A stretch of 64,000 bases of DNA from Pneumocystis sp. 'macacae' (lineage: Eukaryota; Ascomycota; Pneumocystomycetes; Pneumocystales; Pneumocystaceae), in assembly GCA_018127085.1 (NCBI GenBank), contig CM030733.1, positions 599,484 through 663,483 on the forward strand, read 5' to 3'. Below, piece by piece: positions 47,583-55,383 of this stretch. The notes below the pieces were generated by a model. That model worked only from the letters and a program-made list of their open reading frames with translations, was not told the DNA's origin and made no database searches. Numbering within the stretch: position 1 is the first letter of the stretch; each line of letters begins with the position of its first letter. The translations under genes and the position numbers were made by a program.

Positions 47583-48612
47583 AATGAATGACTAAGATCG
47601 GAGAAAAAGCATATATATTTTGGAATGAATAAAGTCTAGGGAACATCATCTATATTTAGGATAAGCATGGTTTAGGAGGTGGCATGTGTATTTGTAATGG
47701 GTGAGATCTAGAAAAGAATATGTATTTGTATATTTGGGCAGAAAGAATAAGACAAAAAAGAATAAAAGAGACCAAAGAAATGACTCTTCAGCAATTCACC
47801 ATACATTTTGAGTGACATTAACCTGTATTTTTAATTCAATCAACTTGTACTTTTATAACTCGCTTTCTATCTATTCACATATATTTATCCTAATAATCTT
47901 TTCAAAAACATGACTAAGAATTAAAGTAGAAGTCATGGAGAATGCCCCTTGAAGATACTTGATATGAAAATAACATGAGAAATATAATTGTCAAACATTT
48001 TACCAGATTTTATGGGAAACTACTTAAATTTGCTGGATAAAATAATACAAAAATATTTTAAAATGGATTTTACTAACATTGTTTGATGATTTGATAAAGA
48101 AAATTTAATGAGTTCAAAGGAATATTTGCAAGACGAATTAGCATGTATTAGAATATGGGAAATATAGTTATGTATTTAATTTAAAAAGCAGATGTTTTAA
48201 AAATATTATCTAAAATTGATATTTATTTTCTTAAAATAATTTCTATTACGTATTTTTATTTTTTTAAAATACACTAGAAAGTCAAACCTTTTAAAGAAAA
48301 GAAAAACCTGCATTTTAAAAGAACCATGTTTCTTCATAAATACAGACCGATTCGTATTTTCAGCTCGTTTTCAGGATTTATAGCAACGTACCACGTATAT
48401 TAAAAGAACTTAAGATTGCTTCAAGAACCTTTTGAGAACAAAGATTCAATGCATACTTTTATTGCAAACAGAATTCTTTTGAACCATATTTTATACTTGA
48501 GAAAAGACATACAAAAAAGTTGAGATGACTAAACAAAAGTATGCTTCATAAACTCGGCACAGAGCTGCACATGAAATAGAAGCCAAGCACGCGACGTATT
48601 CTAAAGAGTTCA
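47583..48612. other. AT-rich spacer upstream of first CRJE
   Basis: About 1.0 kb. Unlike the 44375 gene there is no ATG-signal exon upstream of the first CRJE. The sequence is mostly A/T, becoming more GC-rich just before 48613. Confidence 0.6.
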
Positions 48613-48645
48613 GCACGGGCGGTGGCGCGGGCGGTTAAGAGGCGG
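48613..48645 (+). other. CRJE-like recombination junction 1
   Basis: This GC-rich block encodes A-R-A-V-A-R-A-V-K-R-R and contains the core GCGCGGGCGGTTAAGAGGC shared by the other two genes. In Pneumocystis the conserved recombination junction element is where a silent Msg gene is joined to the expressed upstream conserved sequence; its Lys-Arg is the kexin cleavage site. This copy diverges on its left side (no AATTTGG). Confidence 0.85.
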
Positions 48646-51600
48646 GCACAAGCAGCACAGAATGATGGGATTGATGATGAAGAGATTCTTTTGGCATTAA
48701 TTGTGAAAAAAGATTATAATGATGATAAATGTAAAGAAAGTTTAGAAAAGTATTGTAAAGAATTAAAAAGTGCTGCACTAAAAGAGAAAGAAATACATGA
48801 AAAACTTGGAAGTTTATGTGAAAATGGAAAGCAGGAGGCAAAATGTAAAGGATTAAAAGAAAAAATTACCACAAAATGTACTACCTTTAAAAATAAACTT
48901 GAAACAGCTGCTGGAAAAACCATTTCAACATTAACATATGATGATTGCAAAACGAATGAACAACAATGTTTGTTTTTGGAAGGAGCATGTCCAACAGATC
49001 TTACAGAGAAGTGTAACAAGCTAAGGAATCTATGTTATCAAAAAAAGCGTGAAAAAATAGCAAACGAAGTTCTTTTGAGGGCGCTTCGTAGTGATCTTAA
49101 TAACTCAGATACATGTCAGGAAAAACTTAAGAAGCTTTGCCCAGAATTGGGTCGAGAAAGCAACGAGTTAACTCAGTCATGTTTAGACCAGAAAGAGACA
49201 TGCGGAAAAATTATGACTGAAAAAGGGGAAAAGTGTAAAGTTCTTGAAAAAGATGTTACTGCTACACTTCAAAATTTTGAAAAAGGGAAATGTCTGTCAT
49301 TGCTTGAACAGTGTTACTTTTATTCTGGAAACTGTGATGAAGATATGAGTAAATGCGATGAATTGGCAGGAAAATGTAAAGAACAAAGAATTGCGTATAT
49401 ACCGCCAGGACCGCCTTTTGATCCGACGAGTCCGGAGGCATCTCTAGCAGAGGACATAGGACTGGAAGGGCTTTACAGGAAGGCGGAGGAGGACGGCGTT
49501 GTTATCGGGGGGCAGCGTGTGAGGGATGCGACTGCTTTGCTGGCACTGTTGATTCAGGATAAAGCTCTTACGAAAAATGGTGATAAAGAAAAATGTCAAG
49601 AAGTCCTCGGAAAAAAATGCAAAAATACTCATGAACATGAGGCTCTAGAAAATCTATGTGAGGAAGATAAACCAAGTGAAGATGGGAAGAAGAAATGTGG
49701 AGAATTGGAAAAAGATATTAACAAAACTTGTACAAATCTTACACCAACGATTCTCAAGAACCGTCTTTATGATCTAGAAAGCAATGGAATTTTTGGATGG
49801 GGAGAACTACCAACATTTCTTAGCAGCGAAGAGTGTGCAAGATTAGAATCTTATTGTCTTTATTTTGAAAAGAGTTGTCATGATGGAGAAAAAGCGTGTA
49901 TGAATGTGAGGGCAGCGTGCTACAAAAGAGGGCTTGATGCGCGTGCAAACAGCATGTTGCAAAGAGAAATGCGGGGGCTGCTGCACGGTTCAAACAAAAG
50001 TTGGGTTGAGACGTTTCAGAAAAAAATAGTGGGAGTGTGCAAAGAACTGAAAGAAGAAAATAAAGGGACCTTTCCATACGACGAATTGTTTGTTCTGTGT
50101 GTGCAGCCACTAAAGGCGCTCCGGTTGCTTACGCATGATCACCAGATGAGAACGGTCTTTCTGCGGGAACAGCTAGACAAGAAGCGGGATTTCCCGGGGG
50201 ACAAGGACTGCAAGGAGTTGGGGAGGAAGTGTCAAGAGCTGGAGCAAGATTCGAATGAAATCAGGTGGCCGTGCTATACGCTGGAGCAGCAGTGCGAGCG
50301 TCTGGGGACGACAGAACTGCTGAAGACACTTTTACTTAGTGAGCACAAGGATACGCTGAAGGATGAGGAGAGTTGCAACGGATATTTGAAGAGAAAGTGT
50401 AGTCTATGGACTAGGAGGGGAGACGGGCGCTTTTCTCTCGTATGTGCCTTCCAGAACGCTACGTGTAAGCTGATGGTAGATGATGTGCAAACTAGATGCG
50501 AGGTGTTCAAGAAAAATACAGACAAATCAGATATCATCGACTTTCTTAAAACTAATCATACGCAAATGGAGTCATTGGCAGGTGTTTGTCCTTATTGGCA
50601 TCCATATTGCGATAAATATGGGCCTAATTGCCCAGATCTTCTGAAAGGAGATACCCTTTGTGCAAGTCTTAAGAAATACTGCGAGCCATTCTACAAGAGG
50701 AGGGCATTGGAAGATGCTCTCAAAGCAGAACTTCGAGGGAAATTGTCTGACAAGAGTAAATGTGATCCTGAATTGAAAAGATATTGTACAGTATTGAAAG
50801 AGGTGAATAACGTGTCAATAAATAGTTTATGTGAAGATAGCACTAAAAGTAATACTAAAAAACCTGAAGAAAAAGTTAGAGGAGATCTTTGTCTGAAACT
50901 AATAGCTGAAGTGGCAGAGCAATGCAGAGTATTACCAGCAGAATTAAAACAAAAAGAAGAAGACTTAAAAAGTGACTCTAAGACATTCGATGAACTTAAG
51001 AAACAAGCAGAAAAGGCAATGGAGGAGGCTAAACTTGTTTTATCAGTTGCAAAGACAAGTGGAGATAACGCGGAAAATGGGGGCAAAAAGGACGCAGCAG
51101 TAAACAGGGATAAAGATACCATGAAGCATGTAAAGATAGTGCGGAGAGGGGCTAAAGATGTGCCGGTCACAGAACTAGAGGCGAGAGCATTGGATTTGGC
51201 AGCAGATGTGTTGGCAAGATATGTAGAATTGAAGGAGCGATGCACCCGGCTAAACTCGGATTGCGGGATTAAAGAAGATTGCAAAACCATAGAAGGTGTC
51301 TGCAAGGAGATTGACAAGACATGTCGCAATCTGAAGCCGCTAGACATAAGATCGCAGAAAATAGTGACACAGAACGTCACAACGACGACAACAAAGACTG
51401 TCGGACCAGGAGGGGAGACCGTGGAAGAATGCAAGTCAGTTAAAACGACAGATACATGGGTTACGAAAACGTCGACACACACTAGTACATCGACATCTAC
51501 ATCTACTATTACGTCCACAGTCACGCTAACATCGACAAGACGGTGCAAGCCTACAAAATGTACGACAGGGGATGAGGCGGGTGATGTAACACCGAGTGGA

Positions 51601-51672
51601 GGGTTGAGGATGACAGGGTGGAGTGTGGTGAAGGGGGTGTTATTGGGAATGATTATTTCGGTTATGATTTAA
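48622..51672 (+). CDS. msg: major surface glycoprotein Msg, CRJE type, no start codon
   Basis: This is a silent-type surface antigen gene, single exon, about 1016 codons from the CRJE to the stop. The open frame has no ATG near its start; it begins with GTG and runs back in frame only to a stop at about 48.57 kb. Translation therefore needs fusion to an upstream conserved sequence elsewhere. After ARAVKRR, the mature protein has DEEILLALIVKKDYNDDKC and repeated Msg domains (FLEGACPTDLTEKC, LLRALRSDL, CYFYSGNC, PPGPPFDPTSPE, KKRDFPGDKDC, PYWHPYC). The Ser/Thr stalk reads STSTSTSTITSTVTLTS, followed by RRCKPTKC, GLRMTGWSVVKG and a hydrophobic end, a GPI-anchor type signal. GC content rises in 49.9-50.5 kb relative to the 5' part. 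Confidence 0.93.
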   Translation: MARAVKRRAQAAQNDGIDDEEILLALIVKKDYNDDKCKESLEKYCKELKSAALKEKEIHEKLGSLCENGKQEAKCKGLKEKITTKCTTFKNKLETAAGKTISTLTYDDCKTNEQQCLFLEGACPTDLTEKCNKLRNLCYQKKREKIANEVLLRALRSDLNNSDTCQEKLKKLCPELGRESNELTQSCLDQKETCGKIMTEKGEKCKVLEKDVTATLQNFEKGKCLSLLEQCYFYSGNCDEDMSKCDELAGKCKEQRIAYIPPGPPFDPTSPEASLAEDIGLEGLYRKAEEDGVVIGGQRVRDATALLALLIQDKALTKNGDKEKCQEVLGKKCKNTHEHEALENLCEEDKPSEDGKKKCGELEKDINKTCTNLTPTILKNRLYDLESNGIFGWGELPTFLSSEECARLESYCLYFEKSCHDGEKACMNVRAACYKRGLDARANSMLQREMRGLLHGSNKSWVETFQKKIVGVCKELKEENKGTFPYDELFVLCVQPLKALRLLTHDHQMRTVFLREQLDKKRDFPGDKDCKELGRKCQELEQDSNEIRWPCYTLEQQCERLGTTELLKTLLLSEHKDTLKDEESCNGYLKRKCSLWTRRGDGRFSLVCAFQNATCKLMVDDVQTRCEVFKKNTDKSDIIDFLKTNHTQMESLAGVCPYWHPYCDKYGPNCPDLLKGDTLCASLKKYCEPFYKRRALEDALKAELRGKLSDKSKCDPELKRYCTVLKEVNNVSINSLCEDSTKSNTKKPEEKVRGDLCLKLIAEVAEQCRVLPAELKQKEEDLKSDSKTFDELKKQAEKAMEEAKLVLSVAKTSGDNAENGGKKDAAVNRDKDTMKHVKIVRRGAKDVPVTELEARALDLAADVLARYVELKERCTRLNSDCGIKEDCKTIEGVCKEIDKTCRNLKPLDIRSQKIVTQNVTTTTTKTVGPGGETVEECKSVKTTDTWVTKTSTHTSTSTSTSTITSTVTLTSTRRCKPTKCTTGDEAGDVTPSGGLRMTGWSVVKGVLLGMIISVMI

Positions 51673-52010
51673 GAGTGAATGAACATGGTTTGGGACTGCA
51701 TGTATATTTAAGGAATGATTAACATGAAGTGCATTTGAAAAGACATATCCTCGCGTAATTCTCCTATGTTACCCTTTGACAAATCCCTTATGTTTATCTT
51801 ATCAGTATTTCATACTCAGTTACCGTGTCTTTTATCTCCATTTATCGTAATTCAATTTTCGTGTTTACCCCGCATTACCCCACACAAATTTTAGATTTTT
51901 CACGTGACACCAGATAAGAAGGGGCACACTCTAGTGATCACGTCTCACTCTGCCTTCGTTTCTACATGAAAGTTTGAGACGACAAGCTTATCTGCTGCTT
52001 TGTGGGACAG
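51673..52010 (+). promoter_or_regulatory. spacer between Msg genes 1 and 2 with conserved elements
   Basis: The 338-bp spacer shares blocks with the next spacer: TATCGTAATTCAATTTTCG, TTACCCC repeats followed by ACACAAATTTTAGA, CACGTGACA (here at 51901) and AGATAAGAAGGGGCACAC. Order and spacing are conserved, and the CRJE follows at 52011. It looks like part of a duplicated unit. Roles as promoter or recombination tract are unknown; silent genes need no promoter, so a role in recombination is plausible. Confidence 0.7.
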
Positions 52011-55000
52011 AATTTGGCGGGGGCGGTGGCGCGGGCGGTTAAGAGGCAGGCACAGCAAGCACAGAATGTATATGAGGATGAAGACTATCTTTTGGCATTG
52101 ATTTTAAAAAATGAACATGAAAATGTCGATAAATGTAAAAAAAAACTAGAGGAATACTGTAAGGAATTCGAGAAGATAGATAAAGACTTTACTACTCATT
52201 CAAAATTAAAGGAAATATGCGAAAATGGAAAGAGAGATGGAAAATGCACTGATCTAAAAAATAAAGTTACCGGAAAATGCAACAATTTTAAAACAGAGCT
52301 TGAAAAAGAAGTACAAAAAGGAGTTTCAAAATTAACAGATGATGATTGCAAAAAGAATGAGCAATTATGCTTGTTTTTGGAAGGAGCATGTCCAACAGAT
52401 CTTAAAGAGAACTGTAATAAATTAAGGGTTAATTGTTATCAAAAAAAGCGCAAAGAAGTAGCAGAGGATGTCCTTTTAAGGGCACTTAGCGGGAAGCTTA
52501 ACAATAAGTCATGTAAGGAGAAGCTCAAGGAAGTTTGCCTGGAATTGAGTGGAGAAAGTGATGAATTGACGGTGCTGTGTTTTGACGAGCAAACGTGTGG
52601 AAGCCTTATAGCTAAGAAAGAAAATGTCTGCAAATCTCTGAAAGATGAAGTTGAAAAGCTTCTGGAAAAGGAAAACGAGTTAAAAACAAAATGCTCATCA
52701 TTACTTAAAAGATGCTATTTTTACAGCACAGATTGTACTAAAGATCAACCACAATGCAAGGAACTCAAAAGTAGTTGCAAAGGAGAGGGGATAGTTTACG
52801 AGAAACCGGGTTCAGACTTTGAGCCCACGCGGCCGGGGCTTACAGTGGCAGAAGAAATAGAGCTGCAGGAGCTTTATGGGGAGGCAGCAAGGGAAGGGGT
52901 CTATATTGGGAGACCGCCCACAAGAGATGTAGCTGAACTTTTGCTTCTAGTGAGTCAAAGCGGTACAGGATCGAATATCAAAGAAAAGTGTAAAAAAGCA
53001 CTTGAAGAAAAGTGCAAAAATCTTAAAGAGCATGAGCTTCTGAAAAGTCTATGTGAGAGTGATAATAAAGCAAGTGAGAATGGAACGAAAGAATGCGATA
53101 AATTGGATAAAAAAGAAAAGGAAAGCACCAGGGCTCTCACTACAAAACTTGAAGATAAATATCTTGTTGATACTCGCCCAAATACAGTTATTGGATGGCA
53201 TGGTCTGCCAACATTTCTTACTGACAAAGATTGCAGAGTTCTGGAATCTGATTGTTTTTATTTGGGAGGCAAAGGGCCTATTGAAAAACCCTGTAGTAAT
53301 CTAAGAGCGGCGTGCTACAAAAAGGGACTCGATGCAGTAGCAAATGAGGTGTTGCAACACGAATTGCGGGGATCATTGCAGGGTTCAAATCCAACGTGGT
53401 TTGAAGATCTTCAAAAGAAGTTGGTAAAAGCCTGTGGAGAACTAAAAGGATTGAGCGATGAATTGTTCGTCCTGTGCATGAATCCGAAAAACACAGCGCT
53501 TACGCTTTCAACAGACTTGCGGATGAGGGCAGTTTATTTGCAGGAGCTCTTGAATGAAAGACGGGATTTCCCGACAAAAAAGGATTGCCAAGTGTTGGGG
53601 AAGAAGTGCGAGGACTTGGGACCGGATTCAAGGGAAATTGGGTGGCCGTGTCACACGCTGAATCAACATTGCGACCGGTTGAGGAGTGCAGAACAGCTGG
53701 AGGAGGAGTTGCTGAAGGAGAAGACAGAAAATTTGGATGTGTTTGATCAGTGTGTAGAAAAGTTGAGGGAACGATGCAGTGGTTGGTCTAGAAGGGGGAA
53801 TCGGTTTACTCTTGCGTGCCTGGCGCAGAATGTTACGTGCAGGATTATCACGAAGAGCGTTAAGACCAAGTGTGCAGCACTAGACGGGCATATGAAAACA
53901 GATAAAATTGTAGAGGAGGCGAAGAAGGATAATGGAGAAAAAGAAAATATATGTACCAATTGGATGCCGTATTGCAGTAAATTTATGTCGAGTTGCGAGA
54001 ATCTAGTGACTAATGGTGAAGAAAATTGCAAAAAACTCGAAAAGGAATGCGAAACAGTCATTAAACGACTGGAATTGGAAGAGAAAGCACTCAATGAGCT
54101 AAAGGGTAGCTTGAAAACAGAGGGAGAATGCAAAACAACACTTGATGGATACTGCACGGAATGGAAAAAGGCAACCAATGGACTTGAAGTTCTGTGCACA
54201 GATAAAAATGGAAAAAATGATACTGAAGTTAGAGAAAAGCTCTGTGGAAAGCTAGTAGAAAAAGCGAAGAAGCTGTGTCCTGTGTTAGAAAGAAAACTTA
54301 CAGAAACAAAGGAAGTGTTAATAAAAAAAGAAAAGGACTATGAAGATATCAAAAAGAAAGCAGAAAAAGCAATAGATGCAGCAAAACTTGTTTTAGTTAC
54401 AACGAAAGTAGTAGATAATAAGGCAGAAAACAAAGCACCAGGAGCAACAGGAAAAAATCAAAAACAATTCAAGCTTGTTAAGAGAGATACAAAGAAACAT
54501 GTGGCACTAAAGGTGACAGAAGAAGAAGTAAAAGCATTTGATTTGGTATCGCAGGCGTTCAGTTTGTATGTAGAGTTGAAAGAAATATGCGAAGACTCAG
54601 TAAAGAAGTGTGGGTTTGAAAAGGAGTGTGAAGAATGCAAAGAAGCATGTAAAACAGTAAGAAATGTATGTACAAAATTGAAACCGCTGGAAATCAAGGA
54701 GTATGAGGCAAAGATAGAGACAAGGAACATTACAACAACAGTAACAAGCACGGTTGAATCAGGAGAGAAAACAGTGGGTCAAGAGTGCAAATCGATTCAG
54801 ACCACAGATGTGTGGGTCACGAAGACATCCACACATACCAGTACATCGACATCCACGTCGACCACGACGTCGACAGTCACACTGACATCGACAAGGCGGT
54901 GCAAGCCTACAAGATGTACGACAGGCGATGAGGCGGGAGATGTACATCCAAGTGGAGGGTTGAGGATGGCAGGGTGGAGTGTAATGAAGGGGGTGTTATT

Positions 55001-55028
55001 AGGAATGGTTATTTCGGTTATGATTTAA
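52002..55028 (+). CDS. msg: major surface glycoprotein Msg, CRJE type, no start codon
   Basis: This is the second tandem silent-type Msg gene, single exon. Its frame is open from a GTG at 52002, eleven bases before the CRJE block, with no ATG start. After ARAVKRQ it reads EDEDYLLALILKNEHENVDKC, FLEGACPTDLKENC, LLRALSGKLNN, ESDELTVLC, CYFYSTDC, PGSDFEPTRPGLTVAEE, RPPTRDVAELL, LNERRDFPTKKDC and NWMPYC. The stalk is STSTSTSTTTSTVTLTS, then RRCKPTRC, DEAGDVHPSGGLRM and GWSVMKG before the hydrophobic end. The block around ACPTDL is almost identical at base level to the first gene, whereas other blocks differ strongly. That is expected of a family that exchanges segments by gene conversion. Confidence 0.93.
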   Translation: MGQNLAGAVARAVKRQAQQAQNVYEDEDYLLALILKNEHENVDKCKKKLEEYCKEFEKIDKDFTTHSKLKEICENGKRDGKCTDLKNKVTGKCNNFKTELEKEVQKGVSKLTDDDCKKNEQLCLFLEGACPTDLKENCNKLRVNCYQKKRKEVAEDVLLRALSGKLNNKSCKEKLKEVCLELSGESDELTVLCFDEQTCGSLIAKKENVCKSLKDEVEKLLEKENELKTKCSSLLKRCYFYSTDCTKDQPQCKELKSSCKGEGIVYEKPGSDFEPTRPGLTVAEEIELQELYGEAAREGVYIGRPPTRDVAELLLLVSQSGTGSNIKEKCKKALEEKCKNLKEHELLKSLCESDNKASENGTKECDKLDKKEKESTRALTTKLEDKYLVDTRPNTVIGWHGLPTFLTDKDCRVLESDCFYLGGKGPIEKPCSNLRAACYKKGLDAVANEVLQHELRGSLQGSNPTWFEDLQKKLVKACGELKGLSDELFVLCMNPKNTALTLSTDLRMRAVYLQELLNERRDFPTKKDCQVLGKKCEDLGPDSREIGWPCHTLNQHCDRLRSAEQLEEELLKEKTENLDVFDQCVEKLRERCSGWSRRGNRFTLACLAQNVTCRIITKSVKTKCAALDGHMKTDKIVEEAKKDNGEKENICTNWMPYCSKFMSSCENLVTNGEENCKKLEKECETVIKRLELEEKALNELKGSLKTEGECKTTLDGYCTEWKKATNGLEVLCTDKNGKNDTEVREKLCGKLVEKAKKLCPVLERKLTETKEVLIKKEKDYEDIKKKAEKAIDAAKLVLVTTKVVDNKAENKAPGATGKNQKQFKLVKRDTKKHVALKVTEEEVKAFDLVSQAFSLYVELKEICEDSVKKCGFEKECEECKEACKTVRNVCTKLKPLEIKEYEAKIETRNITTTVTSTVESGEKTVGQECKSIQTTDVWVTKTSTHTSTSTSTSTTTSTVTLTSTRRCKPTRCTTGDEAGDVHPSGGLRMAGWSVMKGVLLGMVISVMI
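52011..52049 (+). other. CRJE-like recombination junction 2
   Basis: AATTTGGCGG is followed by the shared core GCGCGGGCGGTTAAGAGGC and ends in CAG, so the residue after Lys-Arg is Gln rather than the Arg of the other two. It is in frame with the downstream Msg gene. Confidence 0.88.
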
Positions 55029-55345
55029 GAGCAAATGAGCATGGTTGGGAAAAGCATGTATATTAAGGAACAATTGACATGAAGTGCATTTAACGAGACG
55101 TATTCTCGCGTAGTCTGTCCGTACTCCAACCTACCTGTCTCCTTTATGCCCATTCACCACATCTTCTATCTTCGTTTATCGTAATTCAATTTTCGCGTTT
55201 ACCCCACATTTACCCCACACAAATTTTAGATATGTCACGTGACAACCACCACAATGAAAGATAAGAAGGGGCACACCTTGAGTATCCTTTGCTTTCACGT
55301 AAAAGTTCAAGGTGAAACAGGTTTGTCTTTTGGGTCGTCGGCCTG
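55029..55345 (+). promoter_or_regulatory. spacer between Msg genes 2 and 3 with conserved elements
   Basis: This has the same elements as the preceding spacer: TTATCGTAATTCAATTTTCG, TTACCCCACA repeats then ACACAAATTTTAGA, CACGTGACA (at 55236) and AGATAAGAAGGGGCACACC, in the same order. Small insertions distinguish the two copies (an added CCACCACAATGAA after CACGTGACA). Confidence 0.7.
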
Positions 55346-55383
55346 AATTTGGCGCGGGGGGTGGCGCGGGCGGTTAAGAGGCG
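55346..55383 (+). other. CRJE-like recombination junction 3
   Basis: AATTTGGCGCGGGGGGTG leads into the same core GCGCGGGCGGTTAAGAGGC followed by GGG, encoding V-A-R-A-V-K-R-R. The left half resembles junction 2 but with a G-for-C change that gives R-G-V instead of G-A-V. Confidence 0.88.

Noticed and set aside
48622..48645. Reading GTG as a true start codon for the Msg gene
   Set aside because: CRJE-type Msg genes are known to be translated only when joined to an upstream sequence. The ORF-finder start is an artefact, and no ATG or signal peptide is present.
50691..51548. 285-codon minus-strand open frame inside an Msg gene
   Set aside because: It lies entirely antisense to a strongly supported Msg frame and includes the reverse translation of the Ser/Thr stalk (Val/Asp repeats). 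Similar frames occur at 49.8, 54.5, 56.7 and 57.9 kb for the same reason.
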